Assembly: GCF_013449725.1 (NCBI RefSeq)
Contig: NZ_JACCFF010000003.1
Coordinates: forward strand, 124,001 to 188,000
DNA length: 64,000 nucleotides
Source of the DNA: Mycobacteroides sp. LB1
GTDB lineage: Bacteria > Actinomycetota > Actinomycetes > Mycobacteriales > Mycobacteriaceae
Direction: 5' to 3'
In this document: piece by piece, positions 1 to 9,030 of the stretch
How positions within the stretch are numbered: position 1 is the first letter of the stretch
Layout: each line of letters starts with the position of its first letter
Notes under the pieces: generated by a model
Databases searched by the model: none
Told to the model about the DNA's origin: nothing
The model's input: the letters and a program-made list of their open reading frames with translations, nothing else
Translations under genes and position numbers: made by a program

Positions 1-129
1 GTCCCGGCCGGCTCCATCGCCCGGACCTCCAGCGGCAAGATCGCCCGGCGTGCCGCCCGGACCAGCTACCTGGATGGCAGCCTGCGTGGCGGCTACCAGC
101 AGACCGCATTCCCTGACGACAAGCAGTAG
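1..129 (+). CDS. fadD32: FadD32 long-chain fatty acyl-AMP ligase, C-terminal end only
   Basis: Only the last 42 residues are in the window, read in frame 1 to a TAG at 127-129. The stretch SSGKIARRA is the conserved C-terminal adenylate-forming enzyme motif; its Lys is the usual catalytic lysine of the family. FadD32 activates meromycolic acids as acyl-adenylates and loads them on the N-terminal carrier domain of Pks13. The call rests on that motif and on the immediately downstream pks13 and accD4, the conserved mycobacterial order. The 5' part lies outside the window, so length and start cannot be judged. Confidence 0.9.
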   Translation, partial: VPAGSIARTSSGKIARRAARTSYLDGSLRGGYQQTAFPDDKQ

Positions 130-188
130 AGCAGATAGCACAGCTGATCGTCGATCAGTGCACGCAATACCCCGGAGAGGGCTCGAAC

Positions 189-3100
189 ATGACTGATATA
201 CAACAGGATTCGACACCAGAGACCGGGCTCGAGGCTCCAAAGGCGACGGAAGACGGCGCTAGCTCCGACACTGCTGGCGTAAGCGGCTCAGCGCAGGGCG
301 ATCTGACCATTCCCGAGATGCGCGAGTGGCTGCGCAACTGGGTCGCCAAGGCCACCGGGGTGAGCCCCGATCGCATTGACGAATCGGCACCGATGGTCGA
401 GATGGGTTTGTCCTCACGCGACGCCGTCGCGATGGCAGCCGATATCGAAGACCTCACCGGGGTGACGCTGACCGCCACCGTGGCTTTCCAGCACCCCACG
501 ATCGAGTCGCTGGCCACCCGCATCGTCGAGGGCGAGCCCGCGCTGCCGGATGCCGGTGACGAGGACTGGTCTCGAGATCCCGCAGGCGAATTCGATATCG
601 CGGTGATCGGCCTGGCGGCGCGCCTGCCTGGCGATGTCAACTCTCCGGCGCAGCTGTGGGAGGCACTACTGGAAGGCCGGGACGCCATCACCGACCTGCC
701 CGAGGGGCGCTGGGAAGAGTTCACGGTCGACCCGCGTATTGCCGAGCGGGTGGCACAGGCCGCTACCCGCGGGGGATACCTCAAAGACATCAAGGGATTC
801 GATGCCGAATTCTTCACGCTGTCCAAGATGGAGGCCGACAATATGGATCCGCAGCAGCGGATCGCGCTCGAATTAACCTGGGAGGCACTGGAAAACGCTC
901 GTATCCCGGCATCCAGCCTCAAGGGCGACAGTGTCGGCGTCTATGTCGGCAGCACCAACAACGACTACGTCTACCTGACGGTGGCCGATCCCGCCAACGC
1001 CCACCCGTACGCCATCACCGGTAACGCGAGTTCGATTATCGCCAACCGGGTCTCGTACTTCTTCGACTTCCGTGGGCCGAGCGTTACGGTCGACACGGCG
1101 TGTTCTTCCTCGCTGGTCGCGGTGCACCAGGGTGTGAAGGCGCTGCGGTCAGGTGAGGCTGACGTGGTGGTGGCCGGTGGTGTCAACGCCATCATCACCC
1201 CCGTCGTGACTATCGGTTTCGACGAGGTGGGTGGCATTCTGGCGCCTGACGGGCGCATTAAGTCCTTCTCCCAGGACGCCAATGGGTACAGCCGCTCCGA
1301 GGGTGGCGGCATGCTGGTGCTCAAACGTCTCTCCGATGCGCGCCGCGACGGTGACCCGATCATGGCGATCATCGCCGGCTCCGCGGTCAACCACGACGGC
1401 CGCTCCAACGGCCTACTCGCACCGAATCCGGATGCTCAGGCGGAGGTGCTGCGTAAGGCCTACAAGGACGCGGGAATCGATCCTCGCACCGTCGATGTCA
1501 TCGAGGCGCACGGTACCGGCACCATCCTCGGCGATCCGATCGAGGCGGACGGGCTGGGCCGGGTGGTCGGGCGTGGCCGCGACGCCGACAAGCCGGCGCT
1601 GCTGGGTTCGGCCAAGTCGAACTTCGGACACCTGGAGTCTGCGGCCGGCGCCGCGAGCCTGTCGAAGATCGTGCTCGCCTTGCAGAACAACAAGATTCCG
1701 GCATCGATCAACTACACCGGGCCCAACCCCTACATCGACTTCGACGCCATCCACCTGAAGGTCGTTGACGAAGTCTCCGACTGGCCGCGCTACAGCGGAC
1801 ATGCCATCGCCGGTGTCTCGGGCTTCGGCTTCGGCGGAGCCAACGCCCACATCGTGGTGCGCGAGGTGCTGCCCATCGATCTGGTAGAGCCGAGTGAGCC
1901 GTCCGAATCCGAATCCGAAGGCGATGCGGACAAAAACGGCAAACACGCTGTGGCAGAGGCGGATACCGAAGACGATGTCGACTCCGGCGCGTCACGATTT
2001 GACGAGTACGGCGAGTTCGTCGGTGGCTATTCCGACGAGCCGGTGGAACTGCCCGGGCTCACAGACGAGGCCAAGCGTTTGAAAGAGGAAGCGCTTGCTG
2101 CTCTTTCGGATGAAGAGCCGGTGACTCCCGTTGTCCCGCTGTTCATCTCGGGCTTCCTGTCCTCTCGCAAGAAGGCCGCTGCGGCCGCGCTGGCAGATTG
2201 GATGGAGACCGAGGAGGGCCAGTCCTACTCGCTGGAGTCCATCGGCCGCTCGCTGTCGCGCCGCAACCACGGCCGTTCACGTGCGGTGGTGCTGGCCCAC
2301 GACCACGAAGAGGCCGTCAAGGGTCTGCGTGCGGTGGCAGAGGGTAAGCAGAAGCCTTACGTCTACTCCGCCGACGGGCCCGTCACCAGCGGCCCAGTCT
2401 GGGTGATGGCTGGTTTCGGTGCACAGCACCGGAAGATGGGTAAGAGCCTGTACTTGCGCGATCCGCTCTTCGCCGAGTGGATCGACAAGGTCGACTCGTA
2501 TGTGCAGGACGAGCGGGGCTACTCCGTTGTCGAGCTGATCCTCGACGACTCACACGAATACGGCATCGAAACCAGCAACATCGCCATCTATGCGATCCAG
2601 ATTGCGCTGGGCGAGGTGCTCAAGGCGCATGGCGCCAAGCCCACCACGGTGATCGGACAGTCGCTGGGCGAGCCCGCGGCGGCCTACTTCGCCGGGGGGC
2701 TGTCCCTGGGTGATGCCACCCGCGTCATCTGCTCGCGCGCGCACCTGATGGGTGAGGGCGAAGCGATGCTGTTCGGCGATTACATCCGGCTGATGGCCCT
2801 GGTCGAGTATTCGGCCGACGAGCTCAAGACGGTGTTCGCCGACTTCCCGGACCTAGAGGTGTGCGTGTACGCCGCACCGTCGCAGACCGTCATCGGCGGT
2901 CCGCCGGCGCAGATCGACGCGATCGTGGCCCGTTGTGAGTCCGAGGGCAAGTTCGCCCGCAAGCTGCAGACCAAGGGTGCCGGCCATACCTCACAGATGG
3001 ACCCGCTGCTCGGCGAGTTCGCTGCCGAGTTGCAGGGCATCGAGCCGATGACCCCGAACATCGGGATTTTCTCGACGGTGCACGAGGGCACATATATCCG

Positions 3101-5552
3101 CCCAGGCGGTGACCCGGTCCATGATGTCGACTACTGGAAGAAGGGGATGCGGCATTCGGTCTACTTCACCCACGGCGTCCGTAACGCCGTCGACGCCGGG
3201 CACACTACGTTCCTGGAGCTGGCCCCGAATCCAGTGGCGCTCATGCAGGTTGGGCTCACCACTATGGCCTCGGGACTTCCCGACGCGCAGCTGATCGCGA
3301 CGCTCGCCCGCAAGGAGGACGAGGTCGAATCCATGGTGAAGACCATGGCCCAGCTGTATGTGTACGGCCACAGCCTGGATCCGCGGACGCTGTTCAGCAA
3401 GGCGGTCAAGTCGTCCGATTACGCGTCGATCCCCGCGACCGAGTTCAAGCGCAAGCCGCATTGGCTTCCGGCGCATTTCAGTGCCGATGGTTCACGCCGG
3501 ATCCCGGGTACGCACGTGTCGCTGCCCGATGGCAAGCATGTGTGGGAGTGGAGCCCGGGAGCCGCCGAGGTCGATTTCCCCGAGCTGGTGAAGGCCGCTG
3601 CGGTATCGATTCTTTCGGATGCTCAGCTCACCGCCTCGGAGCAGCGGGCCATCCCGGGTGAGGGTTCCACGCTGGTGACCACGCTGTCGCGGCATCCGGG
3701 TGGAGCCACCGTGCAGGTGCACGCCCGAATCGGCGAATCCTTCACGCTCGTCTACGACGCGGTGGTTTCCCGGGCCGGGCAGGGCGGCGCACTACCGTTC
3801 GCGGTGTCGTCCGGCCGGGCCGAGGGAACCGCCACGAATGATTCCACCTTTGTCGGTGGCCCGGTGGCAGGCGCAGCCGTCGCTGTCGTGGAAGACGAAG
3901 TGCCCGAAGAGATTCACGACCATCTGCTCTCCGGGGCGGGTGCGGGTGCCGACTTCAAGAAGTGGAGCAAGGAGTCCGGGGAGCCCGTCATCGAGCGCCT
4001 TGCGGCCATCGTGTCGTTGGCTATGGGCTACGAGCCCGAGGACGTACCCCTCGAGGTGCCGCTCATCGAGCTGGGCCTGGACTCGCTGATGGCAGTGCGC
4101 ATCAAGAACCGCGTCGAGTTCGACTTCAGCCTGCCGCCCATTCAGCTGCAGGCCGTACGCGATGCGAACCTGCACGATGTCGAGCGGCTGGTCGTCTACG
4201 CGCTGGAGAACCCCGACGCGGTAACTGACCTGCACGCGTACCAGCAGACCGACGAGTTCAAGGATGCTGCGCCGGGTGCTGGGGTGCTGTCCAAGGCCGA
4301 TATCGAAAAGGCGCTGGAGAACACGCCGGCCGTTGTCCCCACCCCCGCGCAAGATGAGACCGACGCGGGCGAAACACCGGAATCAGCCGGCGCAGATGTC
4401 ATCTCGGCGGAGACTTCTGAACTGGCACGGGCCGCGGCCGTGATGAATCAGGAGGCCATCGCCGAGGCATTGAATGCCGATGTGCCACCGCGTGATGCCG
4501 CCGAACGTGTCGCCTTCGCAACGTGGGCCATCGTCACCGGGGAGTCGCCGGGCAGCATCTTCAACGCGCTGTCCAAGATCGACGACGCGACGGCGGATAA
4601 ACTCGCCGAACGCCTTTCGCAGCGTGCCGATGGCGAGATCAGTGCCGAGGAGGTCAAGCTCGCGCCGACCATCGAGGCACTGGGCGAGGTTGTCCGCAGC
4701 CGGCTGGAGGCGGGGAAGATCGACGGTTTCGTGCGGATCCTGCGCCCCCGGGCCGAAGGCACCGCGACCGTTCCCGTCTTCGTATTCCATCCGGCGGGCG
4801 GGTCGACAGTTGTCTACGAGCCGCTGCTGAAGCGTCTGCCCGAGGACACGCCGATGTTCGGTCTCGAGCGCGTCGAGGGCACCATCGAAGAGCGGGCTGC
4901 CCAGTACGTCCCGAAGCTCTTGGAATTGCACAAGGGTCCGTTCATCCTTGCCGGATGGTCACTCGGTGCGGTGCTGGCGTACGCCTGCGCGGTGGGCCTA
5001 CGGGCAGCCGGTGCGGAGGTCGCGTGGGTCGGCAATATCGATGGTGTGCGCCCGGGAACGCCGATCCTGCAGACTCCTGAAGAGACTCGCAAGCGCTGGG
5101 ATCGGTACGCCAAGTTCGCGGAGAAGACGTTCAACGTGCAGATTCCGGCGATCCCGTACGAGCAGCTGGAGGAGCTCGACGACGAGGCCCAGGTGCGGTT
5201 CGTGCTGGAGGCGGTCAAGGCCAGCGGTGTGCAGATCCCGGGCGGGATCATCGAGCATCAGCGCACGTCGTATCTCGATCAGCGGGCCATTGATACCTCG
5301 AATCCGGTGCCGTTCGACGGGCATATGACGCTGTACATGGCGGACCGTTACCACGACGACGCCATTACGTTCGAGCCTGCGTACGCGACTCGGCAGCCCG
5401 ATGGCGGCTGGGGTGAGTTCGTCGCGGATCTTGAGGTGGTTCCCGTCGGTGGGGAGCACATCCAGATAATCGACGAACCGGTCATCGCTAAGGTCGGTGC
5501 ACATATGAGTCAGGCGCTGCGCACCATCAACGCCCAGAACCAGGAAGGTTAG
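189..5552 (+). CDS. pks13: Pks13, mycolic acid condensing polyketide synthase
   Basis: This 1787-residue type I polyketide synthase joins the meromycoloyl chain (from FadD32) with a carboxylated C24-C26 acyl chain, the last condensation of mycolic acid synthesis. Domains read in order: N-terminal carrier (about 40-115, Ser76 in GLSSRD), ketosynthase (about 135-560, active Cys305 in DTACSSS), acyltransferase (about 710-1060, Ser825 in GQSLGE), C-terminal carrier (about 1260-1345, Ser1299 in GLDSL) and thioesterase (about 1510-1780, Ser1591 in GWSLG). This ACP-KS-AT-ACP-TE order is diagnostic. An acidic linker lies near 565-640. The ATG is 59 nt after fadD32, and accD4 begins 5 nt after the stop, so the three genes form one operon. 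The length is slightly above the roughly 1730 residues of the M. tuberculosis protein. Confidence 0.97.
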   Translation: MTDIQQDSTPETGLEAPKATEDGASSDTAGVSGSAQGDLTIPEMREWLRNWVAKATGVSPDRIDESAPMVEMGLSSRDAVAMAADIEDLTGVTLTATVAFQHPTIESLATRIVEGEPALPDAGDEDWSRDPAGEFDIAVIGLAARLPGDVNSPAQLWEALLEGRDAITDLPEGRWEEFTVDPRIAERVAQAATRGGYLKDIKGFDAEFFTLSKMEADNMDPQQRIALELTWEALENARIPASSLKGDSVGVYVGSTNNDYVYLTVADPANAHPYAITGNASSIIANRVSYFFDFRGPSVTVDTACSSSLVAVHQGVKALRSGEADVVVAGGVNAIITPVVTIGFDEVGGILAPDGRIKSFSQDANGYSRSEGGGMLVLKRLSDARRDGDPIMAIIAGSAVNHDGRSNGLLAPNPDAQAEVLRKAYKDAGIDPRTVDVIEAHGTGTILGDPIEADGLGRVVGRGRDADKPALLGSAKSNFGHLESAAGAASLSKIVLALQNNKIPASINYTGPNPYIDFDAIHLKVVDEVSDWPRYSGHAIAGVSGFGFGGANAHIVVREVLPIDLVEPSEPSESESEGDADKNGKHAVAEADTEDDVDSGASRFDEYGEFVGGYSDEPVELPGLTDEAKRLKEEALAALSDEEPVTPVVPLFISGFLSSRKKAAAAALADWMETEEGQSYSLESIGRSLSRRNHGRSRAVVLAHDHEEAVKGLRAVAEGKQKPYVYSADGPVTSGPVWVMAGFGAQHRKMGKSLYLRDPLFAEWIDKVDSYVQDERGYSVVELILDDSHEYGIETSNIAIYAIQIALGEVLKAHGAKPTTVIGQSLGEPAAAYFAGGLSLGDATRVICSRAHLMGEGEAMLFGDYIRLMALVEYSADELKTVFADFPDLEVCVYAAPSQTVIGGPPAQIDAIVARCESEGKFARKLQTKGAGHTSQMDPLLGEFAAELQGIEPMTPNIGIFSTVHEGTYIRPGGDPVHDVDYWKKGMRHSVYFTHGVRNAVDAGHTTFLELAPNPVALMQVGLTTMASGLPDAQLIATLARKEDEVESMVKTMAQLYVYGHSLDPRTLFSKAVKSSDYASIPATEFKRKPHWLPAHFSADGSRRIPGTHVSLPDGKHVWEWSPGAAEVDFPELVKAAAVSILSDAQLTASEQRAIPGEGSTLVTTLSRHPGGATVQVHARIGESFTLVYDAVVSRAGQGGALPFAVSSGRAEGTATNDSTFVGGPVAGAAVAVVEDEVPEEIHDHLLSGAGAGADFKKWSKESGEPVIERLAAIVSLAMGYEPEDVPLEVPLIELGLDSLMAVRIKNRVEFDFSLPPIQLQAVRDANLHDVERLVVYALENPDAVTDLHAYQQTDEFKDAAPGAGVLSKADIEKALENTPAVVPTPAQDETDAGETPESAGADVISAETSELARAAAVMNQEAIAEALNADVPPRDAAERVAFATWAIVTGESPGSIFNALSKIDDATADKLAERLSQRADGEISAEEVKLAPTIEALGEVVRSRLEAGKIDGFVRILRPRAEGTATVPVFVFHPAGGSTVVYEPLLKRLPEDTPMFGLERVEGTIEERAAQYVPKLLELHKGPFILAGWSLGAVLAYACAVGLRAAGAEVAWVGNIDGVRPGTPILQTPEETRKRWDRYAKFAEKTFNVQIPAIPYEQLEELDDEAQVRFVLEAVKASGVQIPGGIIEHQRTSYLDQRAIDTSNPVPFDGHMTLYMADRYHDDAITFEPAYATRQPDGGWGEFVADLEVVPVGGEHIQIIDEPVIAKVGAHMSQALRTINAQNQEG

Positions 5553-5557
5553 GGATA

Positions 5558-7108
5558 GTGCCTCCACACACAACCGCCGAGAAGCTCGCCGACCTGCGTG
5601 AGCGGATGGCGCTCACCCAGGAGCCGGGTGATCCCAAAGCCATCGCCAAGCGTGACGCCAAGGGCATCCCGAGTGCCCGGGCCCGCATCCACGCGCTGCT
5701 CGACAAGGGCAGCTTCATGGAGATCGACGCGTTCGCCCGCACACCCAATGATCCCAACGCGCCGTATACCGACGGTGTGGTGACCGGCTTCGGCCGCATC
5801 GACGGTCGTCCCGTTGCGGTGTTCTCGCACGACCAGACGGTGTTCCAGGGCAGCGTCGGGGAGATGTTTGGCCGCAAGGTGGCCAAGCTCATGGAATGGG
5901 CGGCTACCAACGGCTGCCCCGTGGTCGGGATCAATGACTCGGCGGGTGCCCGCATCCAGGACACCGCCACCTCGCTGGCCTGGTACGCGGAGCTGGGCCG
6001 CCGGCATGAGATGCTGCGCGGTATGGTCCCGGAGATCTCCTTGATCTTCGGGAAATGTGCAGGCGGAGCGGTCTATTCGCCGATTCAGACCGATCTGGTG
6101 GTCGCCGTGCGCGATCAGGGCTACATGTTCATTACCGGCCCGGACGTCATCAAGGACGTCACCGGCGAGGATGTCACGTTTGATGAGCTGGGCGGCGCCG
6201 ACGTGCAGGCGCAGCGCGGCAACATTCACAAGGTGGTCGAGTCGGAGGCCGCGGCGTACCAGTACGTGCGCGACTACCTGGGCTTCTTGCCCGCCAACAC
6301 CTTTGACTATCCGCCGATCGTCAACCCGGGTCTTGAGCCCGAAATCACCGAGGACGATCGGTATCTCGACACGATCGTCCCGGATAGCGATAACCAGGGC
6401 TACGACATGATGGAGATCCTGCTGCGGATCTTCGACGATGGTGACGTCTTCGAGATTGCCGACCAGCGCAGTCCTTCCATGATCACCGCGTTCGCTCGCG
6501 TCGACGGTCACCCGGTCGGGGTGATCGCTAACCAGCCGATGCACATGTCCGGTGCGGTGGGTAATGAAGCCTCCGATAAGGCGGCCGGCTTTATCCTGTT
6601 CTGCGACTCGTTCAATCTGCCTTTGGTGTTCGTGGTCGACACCCCGGGCGCCATGCCGGGCGTGGAGGAGGAGAAGGCCGGCGTCATCAAGCGTGGCGGG
6701 CGCTTCTTCAACGCCGTCGTGCAAGCCGACGTACCGAAGGTGACTGTCATCATTCGCAAGGCCTACGGCGGCGGATATGCGGTGATGGGCTCCAAGCAGC
6801 TCTCCGCCGACCTGAACTACGCGTGGCCGACCGCGCGGATCGCCGTGATCGGCGCCGAGGGTGCGGCGCAGCTGCTGGTGAAGCGGTTCCCCGATCCGAC
6901 GGCGCCGGAGGTGCAGAAGATCCGCCAGGACTTCATCGAGGGCTATAACGCCAACTTGGCCACGCCGTGGATCGCCGCCGAACGTGGCTACATCGATGGT
7001 GTCATCGAACCGCATCAGACCCGGCTGTTGCTGCGCAAGTCGCTGAACCTGTTGAAAGACAAGCAGATCAGTCGCGTGCAGCGCAAACACGGGTTGACCC
7101 CGATCTAA
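5558..7108 (+). CDS. accD4: AccD4, acyl-CoA carboxylase beta subunit for mycolate synthesis
   Basis: This 516-residue carboxyltransferase starts at GTG 5558, five bases after the pks13 stop, with GGTTAGGG just upstream. The protein has the two-half crotonase-like fold of biotin-dependent carboxyltransferases: an N-terminal half with a Gly-rich loop near 130 ([10 protein letters not shown]) and [10 protein letters not shown], and a C-terminal half with VDTPGAMPG and [12 protein letters not shown]. In mycobacteria AccD4 works with AccA3, AccD5 and AccE5 to carboxylate the C24-C26 acyl-CoA used by Pks13. Length and context match the family. Translation is probably coupled to pks13. Confidence 0.96.
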   Translation: MPPHTTAEKLADLRERMALTQEPGDPKAIAKRDAKGIPSARARIHALLDKGSFMEIDAFARTPNDPNAPYTDGVVTGFGRIDGRPVAVFSHDQTVFQGSVGEMFGRKVAKLMEWAATNGCPVVGINDSAGARIQDTATSLAWYAELGRRHEMLRGMVPEISLIFGKCAGGAVYSPIQTDLVVAVRDQGYMFITGPDVIKDVTGEDVTFDELGGADVQAQRGNIHKVVESEAAAYQYVRDYLGFLPANTFDYPPIVNPGLEPEITEDDRYLDTIVPDSDNQGYDMMEILLRIFDDGDVFEIADQRSPSMITAFARVDGHPVGVIANQPMHMSGAVGNEASDKAAGFILFCDSFNLPLVFVVDTPGAMPGVEEEKAGVIKRGGRFFNAVVQADVPKVTVIIRKAYGGGYAVMGSKQLSADLNYAWPTARIAVIGAEGAAQLLVKRFPDPTAPEVQKIRQDFIEGYNANLATPWIAAERGYIDGVIEPHQTRLLLRKSLNLLKDKQISRVQRKHGLTPI

Positions 7109-7120
7109 CGATTCATCGCA

Positions 7121-7156
7121 CGAAACCCCCGCACGCACAGCGTGGCGGGGGTTTCG
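7121..7156. terminator. Strong hairpin terminator after accD4
   Basis: A perfect 12-bp inverted repeat (7121-7132 with 7145-7156) encloses a 12-nt loop, 13 bases after the accD4 stop. It is flanked by A/T-rich ends (CGAAA / TTTCG) and followed by GTGTT rather than a full U tract, as is common in mycobacteria. It sits between convergent genes and can serve both strands. Confidence 0.8.
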
Positions 7157-7179
7157 TGTTTGGCGGGTTAGTCGCTGGG

Positions 7180-7593
7180 TTAGTCGCGCAGTACCAGGGC
7201 GCGGCTACCCGCATGCGCCCACACCATGGCCGCACCGATTGCCACCACCACCGTCACCCAGGAGAACCAGGTGACGTCGACGCGTGGGCCGGAGATGAAG
7301 CTGTCCTGTACGGCCGGCCAGTACGTCGGCATGAGGTGCACATAGCCGAGCCCGAGGACGCTGGCGGTGCCGACGACCACAGTGGCCTCCGGCGCGTGCT
7401 TGCGGTGGCGCAGGATCATTGTGACCGCGACTGCGATGAAAAGTGCATGAGTACCGGCGAGGTAGGTGAGGACCAGCGGGGTAGCGCTCGGGCCGCGTCG
7501 CAGGTGGTCGACGAGGTCCAACCCCCAGCCGATGATGAAGGCGATGGTGGCCGCCCGCAGAAACGCGTCGGCGCGAGCGGCGAGTGGTGACAT
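7180..7593 (-). CDS. Small hydrophobic membrane protein, function unknown
   Basis: The 137-residue protein has four hydrophobic segments (about 15-30, 40-60, 70-92 and 108-130) joined by short charged loops, with an RHRKHAPE loop in the middle. No catalytic motif was recognised. The ATG at 7593 is preceded by GGAGGT at a normal distance, so the start is secure. It lies downstream of the CDF transporter gene on the same strand, with 39 bp between them that carry an inverted repeat, so it may have its own regulated promoter. The family is not recognised. Confidence 0.75.
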   Translation of the reverse strand: MSPLAARADAFLRAATIAFIIGWGLDLVDHLRRGPSATPLVLTYLAGTHALFIAVAVTMILRHRKHAPEATVVVGTASVLGLGYVHLMPTYWPAVQDSFISGPRVDVTWFSWVTVVVAIGAAMVWAHAGSRALVLRD

Positions 7594-7608
7594 CGTGACC
7601 TCCGTCGG

Positions 7609-7629
7609 TCTACTACAAACGATAGTAGA
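7609..7629. promoter_or_regulatory. Inverted repeat, candidate operator upstream of the small membrane protein
   Basis: TCTACTA at 7609-7615 is repeated inverted as TAGTAGA at 7623-7629, with a 7-bp spacer, directly upstream of the ribosome-binding site of the minus-strand gene starting at 7593. The TACTA half-site resembles BlaI/MecI/CopY-type operators. No such regulator gene is in the window, so the assignment is only a resemblance. Confidence 0.45.
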
Positions 7630-7632
7630 TCC

Positions 7633-8607
7633 CTAACCGGTGCTCGGCAAGGTGCTTTCGTCCGCGCGGTACGGCTTTCCATGGGGGTCGAGGCAGTGCT
7701 CCGATGTCTCGGTGTCCTCATGATCGACCTGCAATGTCGTGTGGTCGATGTCGTACTGCTCATGTAATAACCGCTCGATATCACGCCGTATTCCGTGGCA
7801 GTCCGCTTGCGGCGCCACCAGCATGTGCGCGGACAGCGCGGGCTGGCCGGACGTGATCTGCCAGATGTGCAGATCGTGCACCTCGGTGACGGATTCAACG
7901 GATGCGAGCTGAGCTCCGATGGCGTCGGGGTCCAGATTTGCGGGAGCGGCTTCCATGAAGATGCGTCCCGATTCACGCACTAACCCCCATCCGGCCTTGA
8001 GCATCAGCGCGGCGACGACGAGGGCGGCGATGGCATCCGCACGGGTGAACCCGGTGAGCCATATGACTGCACCCGCGACGGCGGTGGCGATGAATGCGTA
8101 CAGGTCGTTGAGGATGTGTTGGAAGGCGCCCTCGACATTGAGGCTGGACCGGTTGGCCTTGCTGATGCACCAGGTGGCCGCCACGTTGACGGCGATTCCC
8201 GCGAGGGCGGTGACGAACACAAGCAGCCCCGAGACCTCCGGCGGTGTGATCAGGCGGCGGATACCTTCGTAGATGAAGAAGGCGGCAAGTAGGAACAGCG
8301 TGGCGCCGTTGGCCTGTGCCGACAGGATCTCGGCCCGCTTGAGGCCGTAGGTGTAGCTGCCGCGGGCAGGGCGTGCTGCCAATCGGATGGCGATGAGTGC
8401 CAACACGATCGATGCCGCATCGGTCAGCATGTGTCCGGCGTCGGAGATCAGGGCCAGTGATTGGGCGATGACGCCGATGACGACCTCTATGGCCATGAAT
8501 CCGCCGATCAGGACCAAGGCGATGGTCAGCCATTTCCGATCGGCGTTCGCGCTGACACCGTGGCTATGCGAGTGCCCGGATCCGTGCTGGTGTGCGTCCG
8601 CTGCCAT
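7633..8607 (-). CDS. Cation diffusion facilitator (CzcD/ZitB-type metal exporter)
   Basis: The protein has an N-terminal His-rich stretch (HGSGHSHSHG), six membrane segments in residues about 28-220 and a cytoplasmic C-terminal domain of about 90 residues. Both transport-site HxxxD motifs are visible: HMLTD in TM2 and HILND in TM5, the pattern typical of zinc-transporting members. It would export Zn2+ or related divalent cations by proton antiport. A GTG at 8613 is possible, but ATG 8607 has GAAGGAG five bases upstream and is preferred, giving 324 residues. The divergent neighbour begins 50 bp away, with a palindromic promoter region between them. Confidence 0.9.
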   Translation of the reverse strand: MAADAHQHGSGHSHSHGVSANADRKWLTIALVLIGGFMAIEVVIGVIAQSLALISDAGHMLTDAASIVLALIAIRLAARPARGSYTYGLKRAEILSAQANGATLFLLAAFFIYEGIRRLITPPEVSGLLVFVTALAGIAVNVAATWCISKANRSSLNVEGAFQHILNDLYAFIATAVAGAVIWLTGFTRADAIAALVVAALMLKAGWGLVRESGRIFMEAAPANLDPDAIGAQLASVESVTEVHDLHIWQITSGQPALSAHMLVAPQADCHGIRRDIERLLHEQYDIDHTTLQVDHEDTETSEHCLDPHGKPYRADESTLPSTG

Positions 8608-8633
8608 GTTCACTCCTTCTCATAACTCATGCA

Positions 8634-8657
8634 AACATATGCATGCTAGCATGTGTA
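8634..8657. promoter_or_regulatory. Divergent promoter region with 12-bp palindrome
   Basis: Between the CDF exporter and the zinc-ribbon gene lies CATGCTAGCATG (8642-8653), a perfect 12-bp palindrome next to CATATGCATG. It contains TAGCAT (8647-8652), a TANNNT -10 box five bases before ATG 8658, so a bound repressor would block that leaderless promoter. A metal-responsive repressor is plausible from context but not shown. Confidence 0.5.
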
Positions 8658-8948
8658 ATGACAAACGTTCAGCCCCTGACATGCCCCAAATGTGAGTCGC
8701 AGATGCTGTCGACGAAGTGGTTCGGCGTGCGCACCTTCCAATGCACGGGATGCGCCGCAGTGCTCCTGGAGCAGGACAGCCTTCAGCAGTTTGTAGACGG
8801 CGCCGCTCGGTTCGGCCCGTCGGCGCATATCGACCAGTCGCCGTCGCAGCCCTATCCACCCGCGCCGCCGCAGCGGGACTACCGCGGCATCATGGGCGGG
8901 CTGTTTGGCGGCGGCAGCCATGGCAATCGTCGCCGCGGACACCACTAG
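8658..8948 (+). CDS. Zinc-ribbon (TFIIB-type zinc finger) small protein
   Basis: The 96-residue protein opens with two Cys pairs, CPKC (residues 9-12) and CTGC (residues 31-34), around KWFGVRTFQ. This is the pattern of the bacterial zf-TFIIB family of small zinc-binding proteins of unknown role. The second half is low complexity (Pro/Gln, then a Gly/His/Arg-rich tail ending GNRRRGHH) and could bind metal or nucleic acid. An upstream in-frame start at 8592 exists but lies inside the divergent gene; ATG 8658 is chosen because the Cys motif follows at once and a -10 box precedes it. Pairing with a metal exporter suggests a metal-homeostasis role (inference). Confidence 0.75.
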   Translation: MTNVQPLTCPKCESQMLSTKWFGVRTFQCTGCAAVLLEQDSLQQFVDGAARFGPSAHIDQSPSQPYPPAPPQRDYRGIMGGLFGGGSHGNRRRGHH

Positions 8949-8964
8949 CCCTTACCGACCCGCC

Positions 8965-9019
8965 GAGCGCGCACTTACGCACAGCGTTACTCGTGCAATG
9001 CCTGCCTGAGTGCGCGCTC
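8965..9019. terminator. Inverted repeat between convergent genes (bidirectional terminator candidate)
   Basis: GAGCGCGCACT (8965-8975) is repeated inverted at 9009-9019 (11 bp perfect), with a 33-nt loop, between the zinc-ribbon gene and embB, which converge. No U tract follows. It may be a terminator or a copy of a dispersed intergenic palindrome. Confidence 0.5.
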
Positions 9020-9030
9020 GTTGAGGTGAA

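Noticed and set aside
5549..7138. 529-codon open frame antisense to accD4
   Set aside because: It mirrors the plus-strand accD4, has a His/Arg/Asp-rich composition typical of antisense frames in high-GC DNA and no recognisable domain.
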